A stretch of 10,185 nucleotides of DNA from assembly GCA_964641715.1 (NCBI GenBank), contig CAZXMB010000110.1, forward strand, positions 1 through 10,185. The letters are read 5' to 3'. This DNA comes from CAZXMB01 sp964641715 (GTDB taxonomy: Bacteria > Desulfobacterota > BSN033 > UBA1163). Shown piece after piece: positions 1 to 5,923 of the stretch. The notes under the pieces were generated by a model. The model made no database searches, was not told where the DNA came from, and saw only the letters and a list, made by a program, of their open reading frames with translations. Numbering within the stretch: position 1 is the first letter of the stretch; every line of letters starts with the position of its first letter. Made by a program: the position numbers and the translations under genes.

Positions 1-12
1 GGGGAGGGATGG

Positions 13-471
13 GTGATGATTAATGGGGTGAGGACGAAAAGTTTGCGAGTGATCCCGGATGAGCGGGGAAGGGTGATGGAGATCCTCCGGGCGGATGACG
101 ATCTTTTTTTAAAATTTGGCCAGGTGTATATGACCACTACCTATCCACAGGTGGTCAAGGCATGGCACTATCACAAGATTCAGACCGATCATATCGTGGC
201 AATAGCGGGGATGATCAAACTGGTGCTCTATGATCCGAGAGAGAACTCTCCGACCAGGGGGGAGGTCAATGAATTTTTCATCGGGGTCCACAATCCGGAG
301 CTGGTTCAGGTGCCAAACGGGGTCTATCACGGCTGGAAGTGTATCAGCGAAGAGGAGGCGATCATCGTCAATATTCCCACGGAAGTCTATTGTTACACCA
401 GCCCCGATGAGCATCGTCTTCCTCCTCATGGAAAGGATGTTCCCTATGATTGGTCGAGAAAGGATGGATGA
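13..471 (+). CDS. rfbC: RmlC-like cupin, dTDP-4-dehydrorhamnose 3,5-epimerase family
   Basis: The predicted role is epimerisation of dTDP-4-keto-6-deoxyglucose at C3/C5, the step between RfbB and RfbD, in the cytoplasm. Family features are visible: a His-bearing strand WHYH (51-54), the DPRENSPTRGE segment (74-84; canonical form D-x-R-x-x-S-P-T-x-G), PNGVYHGW (101-108) and the C-terminal Y-x-x-x-P-D-E-H-R part (128-135). At 152 residues it is shorter than the usual 180 or so. By eye, His52 matches the catalytic base, but the lysine and catalytic tyrosine positions appear to be His60 and Asn120, so it belongs to a divergent subfamily and the exact reaction is uncertain. A GTG (13) and an ATG (16) are both possible starts behind GGGGAGG at 1-7. 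rfbB follows after 146 nt. The symbol rests mainly on fold and neighbourhood. Confidence 0.75.
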   Translation: MMINGVRTKSLRVIPDERGRVMEILRADDDLFLKFGQVYMTTTYPQVVKAWHYHKIQTDHIVAIAGMIKLVLYDPRENSPTRGEVNEFFIGVHNPELVQVPNGVYHGWKCISEEEAIIVNIPTEVYCYTSPDEHRLPPHGKDVPYDWSRKDG

Positions 472-475
472 GGAG

Positions 476-570
476 AAACACCAAATTCCAATGGGCAAAA
501 AGTATTTTTGGTTATTTGGTGTTTAGAGATTATTTGGACATTGGGATTTGTAATTTGGAATTTCAAATGG
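476..570. repeat. AT-rich intergenic palindromic repeat (copy 1)
   Basis: An 11-bp perfect inverted repeat, AAACACCAAAT at 476-486 and ATTTGGTGTTT at 514-524, is followed by the word TTTGTAATTTGG (547-558). That 12-nt word recurs exactly at 1863-1874 between rfbB and rfbD. The same CCAAAT-type vocabulary also occurs at 1645-1690 and 5812-5890. This looks like one copy of a dispersed non-coding repeat family. The loop is 27 nt and no U-tract follows the stem, so I do not call it a terminator. Confidence 0.55.
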
Positions 571-617
571 ACCCTTTTAGTTTCAGGGTTCCTTGATCGG
601 GCAAGTTGGGGTAAACG

Positions 618-1634
618 ATGAGACTACTCGTAACCGGAGGTTGTGGATTCATTGGGAGTAATTTTATACGTTACTTTTTAAAGACCTATCCCGAAGCCTC
701 CCTCATCAATGTGGACAAATTGACCTATGCTGGAAATTTAGAGAACCTCTCGGACCTTTCCCGTTTTCCACGTTATCATTTCATCCGTGGGGATATCGCC
801 GAGGAATCTCTTATGGAGGACCTGATCAAAAAAGGGGTGGATGCGATTGTCAATTTTGCCGCAGAATCCCATGTGGATCGTTCGATCGAAAACCCTTCTG
901 CCTTTATGAAGACCAATATCTTCGGGACCTTTGTGCTTCTGGAAACATTGAGAAAGGTCTTTACCGGCCAGAAGATCCGGTTCCTTCACATTTCGACGGA
1001 TGAGGTCTATGGTTCCCTGGGAGAGAAAGGAGCATTTACAGAGGGAGCACCCCTTGCTCCCAATAGCCCCTATTCGGCGAGCAAGACGTCTGCAGATATG
1101 ATGGTCAGAGCCTATCACCACACCTATGGAATCCCCGCTATCATTACCCGGTGTTCCAATAATTATGGTCCCTATCAATTTCCGGAGAAATTGATTCCCC
1201 TGATGATTTCAAATGCCATGGAAGATAAAGAGCTTCCCATTTACGGCGATGGGCTTCAGATTCGAGATTGGATTTACGTAGAGGATCACTGCAGGGCCTT
1301 AGATCTGGTTCTCAGGCAGGCCAAAGCCGGGGAGGTTTACAATATTGGAGGCCGGAGCGAGAAGACCAATCTTGATGTGGCCAAGACCATTCTGGACCGG
1401 TTGGGAAAACCCCATTCTCTGATCCGGTTTGTTGCAGATCGCCCGGGACACGACCGGCGCTATGCCATTGATTTTTCAAAAATAGAAAGGGAATTGGGAT
1501 GGACCCCAAAGATCTCCTTTGAGGAGGGGATCGGCCTGACCATCCGGTGGTATCAGGATCACCGGGAATGGTGGAAGAAGATCAAGACAGGAGAGTATCT
1601 TGAATATTATAAACGGATGTATCAGGACCGGTAA
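618..1634 (+). CDS. rfbB: dTDP-glucose 4,6-dehydratase
   Basis: It converts dTDP-D-glucose to dTDP-4-dehydro-6-deoxy-D-glucose using bound NAD+, the first committed step towards dTDP-L-rhamnose and other dTDP-deoxysugars. It is an extended short-chain dehydrogenase of 338 residues, normal for the family. The Rossmann motif TGGCGFIGSNF is at 6-16. The dehydratase signature STDEVYG is at 126-132, with Thr127, Asp128 and Glu129 as the catalytic trio. The YxxxK pair is Tyr152/Lys156. NNYGPYQFPEKLIP (181-194) and RDWIYVEDHC (216-225) are typical of RfbB rather than of UDP-sugar epimerases. The start ATG at 618 places the Rossmann motif at the usual distance; the only Shine-Dalgarno-like sequence is a weak GGGG at 608-611. 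A repeat-filled gap of 319 nt separates it from rfbD, so the two may not share all their transcripts. Confidence 0.95.
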   Translation: MRLLVTGGCGFIGSNFIRYFLKTYPEASLINVDKLTYAGNLENLSDLSRFPRYHFIRGDIAEESLMEDLIKKGVDAIVNFAAESHVDRSIENPSAFMKTNIFGTFVLLETLRKVFTGQKIRFLHISTDEVYGSLGEKGAFTEGAPLAPNSPYSASKTSADMMVRAYHHTYGIPAIITRCSNNYGPYQFPEKLIPLMISNAMEDKELPIYGDGLQIRDWIYVEDHCRALDLVLRQAKAGEVYNIGGRSEKTNLDVAKTILDRLGKPHSLIRFVADRPGHDRRYAIDFSKIERELGWTPKISFEEGIGLTIRWYQDHREWWKKIKTGEYLEYYKRMYQDR

Positions 1635-1644
1635 CGGGAGATCA

Positions 1645-1690
1645 CAAATTCCAAATCCCAAATTTCAAATAAGCACCAATAAACAAATTT
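1645..1690. repeat. AT-rich intergenic repeat (copy 2, left part)
   Basis: A run rich in CAAATTCC and CCAAATCCC words, followed by AAGCACCAATAA. It shares vocabulary with 476-570 and 5812-5890. A complementary-orientation partner lies at 1855-1890, beyond the hairpin element, which gives a nested inverted arrangement. The match is imperfect, so the boundaries are approximate. Confidence 0.5.
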
Positions 1691-1722
1691 TACATGACTA
1701 ATATGTCAACCTTAAACAATAA

Positions 1723-1797
1723 AAATCCCCCTAATCCCCCTTTTACAAAGGGGGATAATTGCTCCTCCCTTTGGCAAAGGGAGGTTGGGAGGGATTT
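1723..1797. repeat. MITE-like twin-hairpin element
   Basis: Two perfect hairpins stand 7 nt apart. The first is ATCCCCCTTT (1734-1743), a 3-nt loop, then AAAGGGGGAT (1747-1756). The second is CCTCCCTTT (1764-1772), GGC, then AAAGGGAGG (1776-1784). The outer ends AAATCCC (1723-1729) and GGGATTT (1791-1797) are inverted copies, so the block is closed by short terminal inverted repeats. It contains no coding capacity. Elements of the type CCCCCTTT..AAAGGGGG are scattered in many environmental bacterial genomes. Mobility is inference; I cannot identify a target-site duplication. Confidence 0.6.
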
Positions 1798-1854
1798 AAA
1801 GAAGGTATTTTCAAGGTAATTCCAAACGGTTTGAATACTGGGACGTCGGAAGGT

Positions 1855-1890
1855 ATTTGGATTTTGTAATTTGGTGCCTGGAATTTTGGA
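1855..1890. repeat. AT-rich intergenic repeat (copy 2, right part)
   Basis: Contains TTTGTAATTTGG (1863-1874), identical to 547-558, running into TTGGTGC (1871-1877), which complements GCACCAA at 1673-1679. It appears to be the opposite-orientation arm that closes the nested structure around the twin-hairpin element. Confidence 0.5.
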
Positions 1891-1939
1891 GAGCGGGCCT
1901 TCAGGATAAATTTTTTCATGACAAGGATAAGAGAGGGGG

Positions 1940-1960
1940 GATTCATCTCAAAGATGAATC
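1940..1960 (+). promoter_or_regulatory. Hairpin covering the rfbD start codon
   Basis: GATTCATCT (1940-1948) and AGATGAATC (1952-1960) form a perfect 9-bp stem with a CAA loop. The ATG at 1954 lies inside the right arm, directly behind the purine-rich GAGAGGGGGG (1931-1940). If it forms in mRNA it would hide the start codon, or fold away the distance between the Shine-Dalgarno sequence and the start. It could equally be chance. If translation actually begins at the upstream in-frame ATG (1918), the stem would be coding sequence. Confidence 0.4.
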
Positions 1961-2826
1961 GGATACTGGTCATTGGTGCTAAAGGAATGCTGGGGAGAGA
2001 TCTGATGACAGAACTCCAAGCCTCCTTTCCCCATGATGAATTCATTGGATGGGATATCGGAGATATTGATATCCGTGAAGAGGAGATAACGGTCTCCAGA
2101 ATCGAGGCCGCTCATCCTCAAATCGTGATCAATGTGGCAGGTTACACGAATGTGGATGGGTGCGAGTTGAATGAGAAGGAGGCCTTTGCCGCCAATGCGG
2201 AGGGAATGAAAAATATCGCCCTGGGAGCGAAGAGATGCGGGGCGAAGGTCATCTACCTCAGCACGGACTATATATTCGATGGGGAAAAGGGAGAACCCTA
2301 TCTCGAAGAGGATCCTCCGCATCCCATCAATATCTATGGCCGCTCCAAGTTGAAGGGGGAACAATATGTCCGGGAATTGACAGGAGACGGGCTGATCATC
2401 CGGACCCAATGGCTCTTCGGGAGATATGGAAATAATTTTGTCTCCGCTATCCTCCGCCAGGCCCGGAAGAAGAAAGTCCTTTCCATCGTGGATGACCAGA
2501 TCGGCTGTCCTACCTATACTCCCGATCTTTCCAGGGCGATCTCCGCCATGATCAGACAGAATGCCCGGGGGATTTTCCATGTGACGAATGAAGATCCCTG
2601 TTCCTGGTATACCTTTGGCCAAACCATATTGAAATTTTCCGGGATGGAAGGGGTAAAGGTGATCCCTATTTCTTCAAAGGAGTTGGGCCGGCCTGCTCCC
2701 CGGCCCTCCTATTCGGTTCTCAAAACGGAGAAATTTAAAAAGGAAACAGGATGGGCACTCCGGCCCTGGTTCGAGGCCTTAAAGGAGTTTTTATTCCGGA
2801 TCAGGGAGTCCATCCAATCAATTTAG
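1954..2826 (+). CDS. rfbD: dTDP-4-dehydrorhamnose reductase
   Basis: It reduces dTDP-4-keto-L-rhamnose to dTDP-L-rhamnose with NAD(P)H, the last step of the pathway. From the ATG at 1954 it has 290 residues, usual for the family. The nucleotide-binding motif GAKGMLG is at 8-14. NVAGYTNVDGCE (60-71), the substrate-binding STDYIFDG (103-110, Thr104) and YGRSKLKGE (128-136, Tyr128/Lys132) supply the catalytic Thr-Tyr-Lys set. GCPTYTPDL and the late RPxPRPSYSVL segment are also typical of RfbD. An in-frame ATG at 1918 would add 12 residues (MTRIREGGFISK), but RfbD proteins normally begin right at the MxxILVxGAxGxLG strand, and a GAGAGGGGGG precedes 1954, though 13 nt away. ugd starts 15 nt downstream, so the two are probably co-transcribed. 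Confidence 0.93.
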   Translation: MNRILVIGAKGMLGRDLMTELQASFPHDEFIGWDIGDIDIREEEITVSRIEAAHPQIVINVAGYTNVDGCELNEKEAFAANAEGMKNIALGAKRCGAKVIYLSTDYIFDGEKGEPYLEEDPPHPINIYGRSKLKGEQYVRELTGDGLIIRTQWLFGRYGNNFVSAILRQARKKKVLSIVDDQIGCPTYTPDLSRAISAMIRQNARGIFHVTNEDPCSWYTFGQTILKFSGMEGVKVIPISSKELGRPAPRPSYSVLKTEKFKKETGWALRPWFEALKEFLFRIRESIQSI

Positions 2827-2841
2827 TTAATGGAGTTGGCC

Positions 2842-4140
2842 ATGAACATCAGTATCATCGGTACGGGTTATGTGGGGTTGGTGACCGGGGCCTGCCTGGC
2901 AGAATTCGGGATGAATCTGATCTGTGTGGATAACGATTCTCAAAAGATTGACCTTCTCAGGCAGGGCAAGCTCTCCATCTTCGAGCCGAATCTTGAGAAC
3001 CTCGTCAGTAAAAACGTGAGGGAGGGGAGGCTTCGTTTTTCATCGAGTATCGAGGAGGGTGTGAAGTCGAGCCTGGTCGTCTTTATTGCCGTGGGAACCC
3101 CTCCCAGGGAGGATGGCTCTGCGAACCTGCGATTCGTGGAGGAGGTGGCCAAGGAGATCGCCCGATGGATGGATGGCTATAAGGTTGTGGTCATGAAATC
3201 GACCGTTCCTGTCGGAACCTCTCGCTGGTTAAAGGAGTTCATCCAAATACATCAGCAACGGCCCATCCCGTTTGATGTTGTTTCGAACCCCGAATTTCTG
3301 AGAGAAGGTTCGGCCGTGGATGACTTTCTCCGGCCCGATCGGATCATCATCGGTGCGGAGAGTGAACAGGCCGTGGCCATCATGAGGGATATCTACAGCG
3401 CCCTCTACCTCATCGAGACCCCTTTTGTGGTCACCAACTGGGAGACCGCCGAGATGATTAAATATGCCACCAATGCCTTTTTAGCTACAAAGGTCACCTT
3501 TATCAATGAAGTGGCCAATCTGTGTGAAAGGGTAGGGGCCGATGTTCACCATGTGGCGAAGGCCATGGGACTTGACGGAAGGATCGGAAGAAAATTTCTT
3601 CATCCGGGGCCGGGTTACGGGGGGTCCTGCTTTCCCAAAGACACACGGGCCCTTTTCAGACTGGCTCATGAGAAGGGATATCCATTTAAAATCTTAGGCT
3701 CTGTCATCCAGGTGAATGAGGAACAGAAGGAGAGGATGGCGGAGAAGATCAAAGAGATGGTGGGAGATCTTCAGGGAAAGACGATCGGTATCCTGGGCCT
3801 CTCCTTCAAACCCAATACGAATGACATCCGGGAATCTTCGGCCATTGCGATCATCCGGAAGCTGCTTTCGATGGGAGCCCGCATAAAGGCCTTTGATCCA
3901 GAGGCCATGAAGGATTCGGAGGCCATTCTCCCGGAGGTAACCTACGGAAAGGATGCCTATGATGTGGCTCAGGGAGCGGATGCATTGGTCCTGGCTACCG
4001 AATGGAATCAATTCCGGCGATTAGACCTTTTGAGGATTAAAACATTATTGAAGGTACCGGTCTTCATTGATCTCAGAAATGTTTATGACCCCGATCAGAT
4101 GAAGCGCCTGGGCTTTCGTTATTGTGGCGTGGGGAGGTAA
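2842..4140 (+). CDS. ugd: UDP-glucose 6-dehydrogenase
   Basis: It oxidises UDP-glucose twice with NAD+ to UDP-glucuronate, a precursor for acidic surface polysaccharides. The 432-residue protein shows the full UDP-glucose/GDP-mannose dehydrogenase pattern: N-terminal GTGYVGL (7-13), STVPVGT (120-126), NPEFLREGSA (149-158), the central AEMIKYATNAFLA (203-215, Lys207) and GYGGSCFPKD (258-267) with catalytic Cys263. The C-terminal domain follows, with GLSFKPNTNDIRESSA. The ATG at 2842 is preferred because TGGAG at 2831-2835 sits 6 nt before it and the Rossmann strand then begins at residue 2; an ATG at 2830 would add four residues with no ribosome site. The next gene begins about 20 nt downstream. 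GDP-mannose dehydrogenase is a less likely alternative, since the rfb context and motif spelling fit Ugd. Confidence 0.93.
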   Translation: MNISIIGTGYVGLVTGACLAEFGMNLICVDNDSQKIDLLRQGKLSIFEPNLENLVSKNVREGRLRFSSSIEEGVKSSLVVFIAVGTPPREDGSANLRFVEEVAKEIARWMDGYKVVVMKSTVPVGTSRWLKEFIQIHQQRPIPFDVVSNPEFLREGSAVDDFLRPDRIIIGAESEQAVAIMRDIYSALYLIETPFVVTNWETAEMIKYATNAFLATKVTFINEVANLCERVGADVHHVAKAMGLDGRIGRKFLHPGPGYGGSCFPKDTRALFRLAHEKGYPFKILGSVIQVNEEQKERMAEKIKEMVGDLQGKTIGILGLSFKPNTNDIRESSAIAIIRKLLSMGARIKAFDPEAMKDSEAILPEVTYGKDAYDVAQGADALVLATEWNQFRRLDLLRIKTLLKVPVFIDLRNVYDPDQMKRLGFRYCGVGR

Positions 4141-4159
4141 GGGACTGCCCTTGGCTCAA

Positions 4160-4927
4160 ATGGAAAAGGACTGGATCTTTGTCTCCGACGCTCATCTTAC
4201 CGGGAGAGAACCGGAAGAGATGGAAGGATTTTTAGAGTTTCTGAATTCACAAAAAGAGCGGATGAGCCATCTGGTGATCTTGGGCGATCTTTTTGAATTT
4301 TTTTTTGGTTTTAAAGAGACCCTTCCCGCTTCACAACCCTTTCCCTTCCCGGATTACCTTCCTGTTCTAAAAGGGCTTCAGCATCTGTATCAGCAGGGGA
4401 TCCATATCAAATATTTCGAAGGGAACCACGATTTCTTCCTCAACGCCTTCTTTGATGAACGATTCGGGATGGAAGTGGAGGTCTATCCGGAAGGGCTTGA
4501 AGAGAGGCTGGGAGAAAGGAGAGCCTTCTTCTCCCATGGAGATCTTTCCAATCCCCGGCTCTGGGGATACCGGATCTTTCGAAGGGTGCTCAAAAATCGT
4601 TTGAGTTTTCGTCTGATCCAGTTTGTCGGCCCTGACCTTTCCTGTCGGGTTGCCCGGAAGTTAAGCGAGAGAAGTTATCAGAGGTCCCATAAAGATTTTC
4701 CCGTGATTCCGCCTCCGGCATTCAGGGCCTTTGCCCATCAAAAGTTTTTAGAGGGCTTTGGGGTCGTCATCCTCGGGCACTCTCATTTTCCGGAGAGGGT
4801 GGAGGAAGACGTTGATGGAAGGAGATGTCTCTATCTTAATGTAGGGGACTGGATGCAACACCGGTCCTTCCTGAGATTCACGCCTCCTGATCAATTTGAA
4901 TTAAGGAGATGGAGGGATGGAAGATGA
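4160..4927 (+). CDS. lpxH: LpxH-type UDP-2,3-diacylglucosamine diphosphatase
   Basis: A metallophosphoesterase expected to hydrolyse UDP-2,3-diacylglucosamine to lipid X and UMP at the inner face of the inner membrane in lipid A synthesis. Metal-binding motifs occur in the right order: SDAHL (Asp10/His12), GDLFEFFFG (42-50, Asp43), EGNHDF (Asn89/His90), SHGD (His126) and GHSHFP (His207/His209). GDLFE followed by an aromatic residue, then a variable helical insert, is the LpxH spelling. The length (255 residues) is close to the family's about 240. The start is uncertain: ATG at 4160 gives a standard N-terminus; TTG at 4151 has AAGGGA (4138-4143) at good spacing; GTG at 4124 would overlap ugd by 17 nt. 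It sits between ugd and gmhB, fitting an envelope operon. A different substrate within the LpxH-like family remains possible. Confidence 0.82.
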   Translation: MEKDWIFVSDAHLTGREPEEMEGFLEFLNSQKERMSHLVILGDLFEFFFGFKETLPASQPFPFPDYLPVLKGLQHLYQQGIHIKYFEGNHDFFLNAFFDERFGMEVEVYPEGLEERLGERRAFFSHGDLSNPRLWGYRIFRRVLKNRLSFRLIQFVGPDLSCRVARKLSERSYQRSHKDFPVIPPPAFRAFAHQKFLEGFGVVILGHSHFPERVEEDVDGRRCLYLNVGDWMQHRSFLRFTPPDQFELRRWRDGR

Positions 4928-4951
4928 GGAAACTGGGTGAGGGGGACGGAC

Positions 4952-5566
4952 ATGGGAAACGGACACAGCCATGATAATTCCCCTATGGGAAACAAGGCAG
5001 TATTTCTTGACCGGGATGGAACGATCAATGAAGAGGTGGGATATGTGAACCATATTGACCGTTTCATTCTCCTGCCCCGGGTGGGGGAGGCGATTCACCG
5101 ATTGAATCAAAATGGCATCAAGACGGTGGTCATCACCAATCAATCCGGAGTAGCAAGGGGATATTTCCCTGAATCATTGATCCACCTCGTCCACCAAAAG
5201 ATGCAGGACCTTTTGAGTAAGGAGGGGGCCTATCTCGATGGAATCTATTACTGTCCCCATCATCCTGATGTGGGGGAGCCCCCCTATCGCCAGAAATGCC
5301 GGTGCAGAAAACCGAATACAGGCTTAATCGAAGAGGCGGTGAAGGCTCTCCGCATTGACTGCTCTCGAAGTTATATGGTCGGGGATCGGGGTAAGGATAT
5401 CGGATTTGGACATCTGATCGGAGCAAAGTCCATCCTGGTTCTTACGGGATACGGGAGAGGGGATTGGGAATATTTGGGGAACCGGTGGGAGGAGAAGCCG
5501 GACTACGTTGCTCAGGATCTCTACGAAGCGGTCCAGTGGATTCTTAACCGGGAAGGCGGAGGGTAA
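4952..5566 (+). CDS. gmhB: D-glycero-D-manno-heptose 1,7-bisphosphate 7-phosphatase
   Basis: A HAD-superfamily phosphatase that removes the 7-phosphate of heptose 1,7-bisphosphate in ADP-heptose synthesis for the LPS inner core. The nucleophile motif is DRDGT (20-24, Asp20 and Asp22). TNQSGVARG (62-70) is HAD motif II, Lys120 in CRKPNTG is motif III, and VGDRGKDI (143-150) is motif IV. The GmhB zinc site is complete: Cys101-x-His103 and Cys116-x-Cys118, which separates it from histidinol phosphatase and other HAD enzymes. The length of 204 residues is near normal, with an unusual HSHDN lead-in (5-9) before the core. The ATG at 4952 has GAGGGGG 6-7 nt upstream; a GTG at 4937 and an ATG at 4985 are alternatives. 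It lies 24 nt after the LpxH-like gene and 28 nt before the zinc-ribbon gene. Whether it prefers the beta or alpha heptose anomer cannot be told from these motifs. Confidence 0.92.
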   Translation: MGNGHSHDNSPMGNKAVFLDRDGTINEEVGYVNHIDRFILLPRVGEAIHRLNQNGIKTVVITNQSGVARGYFPESLIHLVHQKMQDLLSKEGAYLDGIYYCPHHPDVGEPPYRQKCRCRKPNTGLIEEAVKALRIDCSRSYMVGDRGKDIGFGHLIGAKSILVLTGYGRGDWEYLGNRWEEKPDYVAQDLYEAVQWILNREGGG

Positions 5567-5594
5567 GGGAGAACTTTTCGAAGGAGGGGAGAAG

Positions 5595-5774
5595 ATGGCA
5601 CTCAGCAAGGAACTCTTGGATATCTTGGCCTGTCCGAAATGCAAAGGGGATATCTTTTTAAATAGGGCAGGAGATGGATTGATCTGTAAGGCCTGCCGGC
5701 TGGTCTATCCCATTGAGGATGACATCCCGGTGATGCTCATCGACGAAGCGCTTCCCTATCAGGAAGAAGAGTAA
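5595..5774 (+). CDS. Trm112/YcaR-type zinc-ribbon small protein
   Basis: A 59-residue protein with the Trm112-like (UPF0434) pattern: LLDILACPKCKGDI (7-20), then CKAC (31-34), then the conserved RLVYPIEDDIPVML (35-48). Cys13, Cys16, Cys31 and Cys34 would hold one zinc. Eukaryotic Trm112 stabilises several methyltransferases; the job of the bacterial proteins is much less clear. In E. coli the homologue ycaR sits between lpxK and kdsB, so a place among LPS genes is recurrent. AAGGAGGGG (5581-5589) stands 5 nt before the ATG, the best ribosome site in the window, which decides the start against the upstream in-frame one at 5508. It is probably the last gene of the rfbD-ugd-lpxH-gmhB run. Confidence 0.88.
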   Translation: MALSKELLDILACPKCKGDIFLNRAGDGLICKACRLVYPIEDDIPVMLIDEALPYQEEE

Positions 5775-5780
5775 TTGAAA

Positions 5781-5890
5781 TAATCAAACTCCCTGCCTAC
5801 CGCAGGCAGGCAAACACCAATAATCAAATAAATTCCAATAACCAATCTCAAAAGCCTTTTGTCATTTGGGTTTGGTGATTGGTGATTTAT
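5781..5890. repeat. Intergenic repeat cluster (copy 3) before the acyltransferase gene
   Basis: It holds a perfect 7-bp hairpin, CCTGCCT (5792-5798) and AGGCAGG (5804-5810), with a 5-nt loop. CCAAT-type AT-rich words follow: ACCAATC (5841-5847) pairs with GATTGGT (5877-5883), and CACCAA (5815-5820) with TTGGTG (5872-5877). The 7-mer GGTGATT is tandemly doubled at 5874-5887. The vocabulary matches the repeats at 476-570 and 1645-1890. The CCTGCCT hairpin could weakly end the upstream transcript, but no U-tract follows it. Confidence 0.5.
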
Positions 5891-5923
5891 GGTTCTGTCA
5901 ACCTCGATATCTGAGAATCAAAA

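Larger units (their letters stand above)
1635..1953. other. Gene-free, repeat-filled spacer between rfbB and rfbD
   Basis: No credible reading frame is present. The spacer holds AT-rich CCAAAT-type words at both ends (1645-1690; 1855-1890, opposite orientation, sharing GCACCAA at 1673-1679 and its complement at 1871-1877). A hairpin-rich element lies at 1723-1797 between them. Its 3' end also carries the hairpin over the rfbD start. I see no convincing promoter. Confidence 0.7.

Noticed and set aside
476..524. Inverted repeat after the epimerase gene as a rho-independent terminator
   Set aside because: The loop is 27 nt, the stem is AT-rich and no U-tract follows. It fits the dispersed repeat family better.
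738..1178. 146-codon minus-strand open frame inside rfbB
   Set aside because: It is antisense to strongly conserved dehydratase sequence and has no ribosome site or recognisable domain.
1948..2622. 224-codon minus-strand open frame inside rfbD
   Set aside because: It is the antisense shadow of a gene with a full set of catalytic motifs, and it has no domain of its own.
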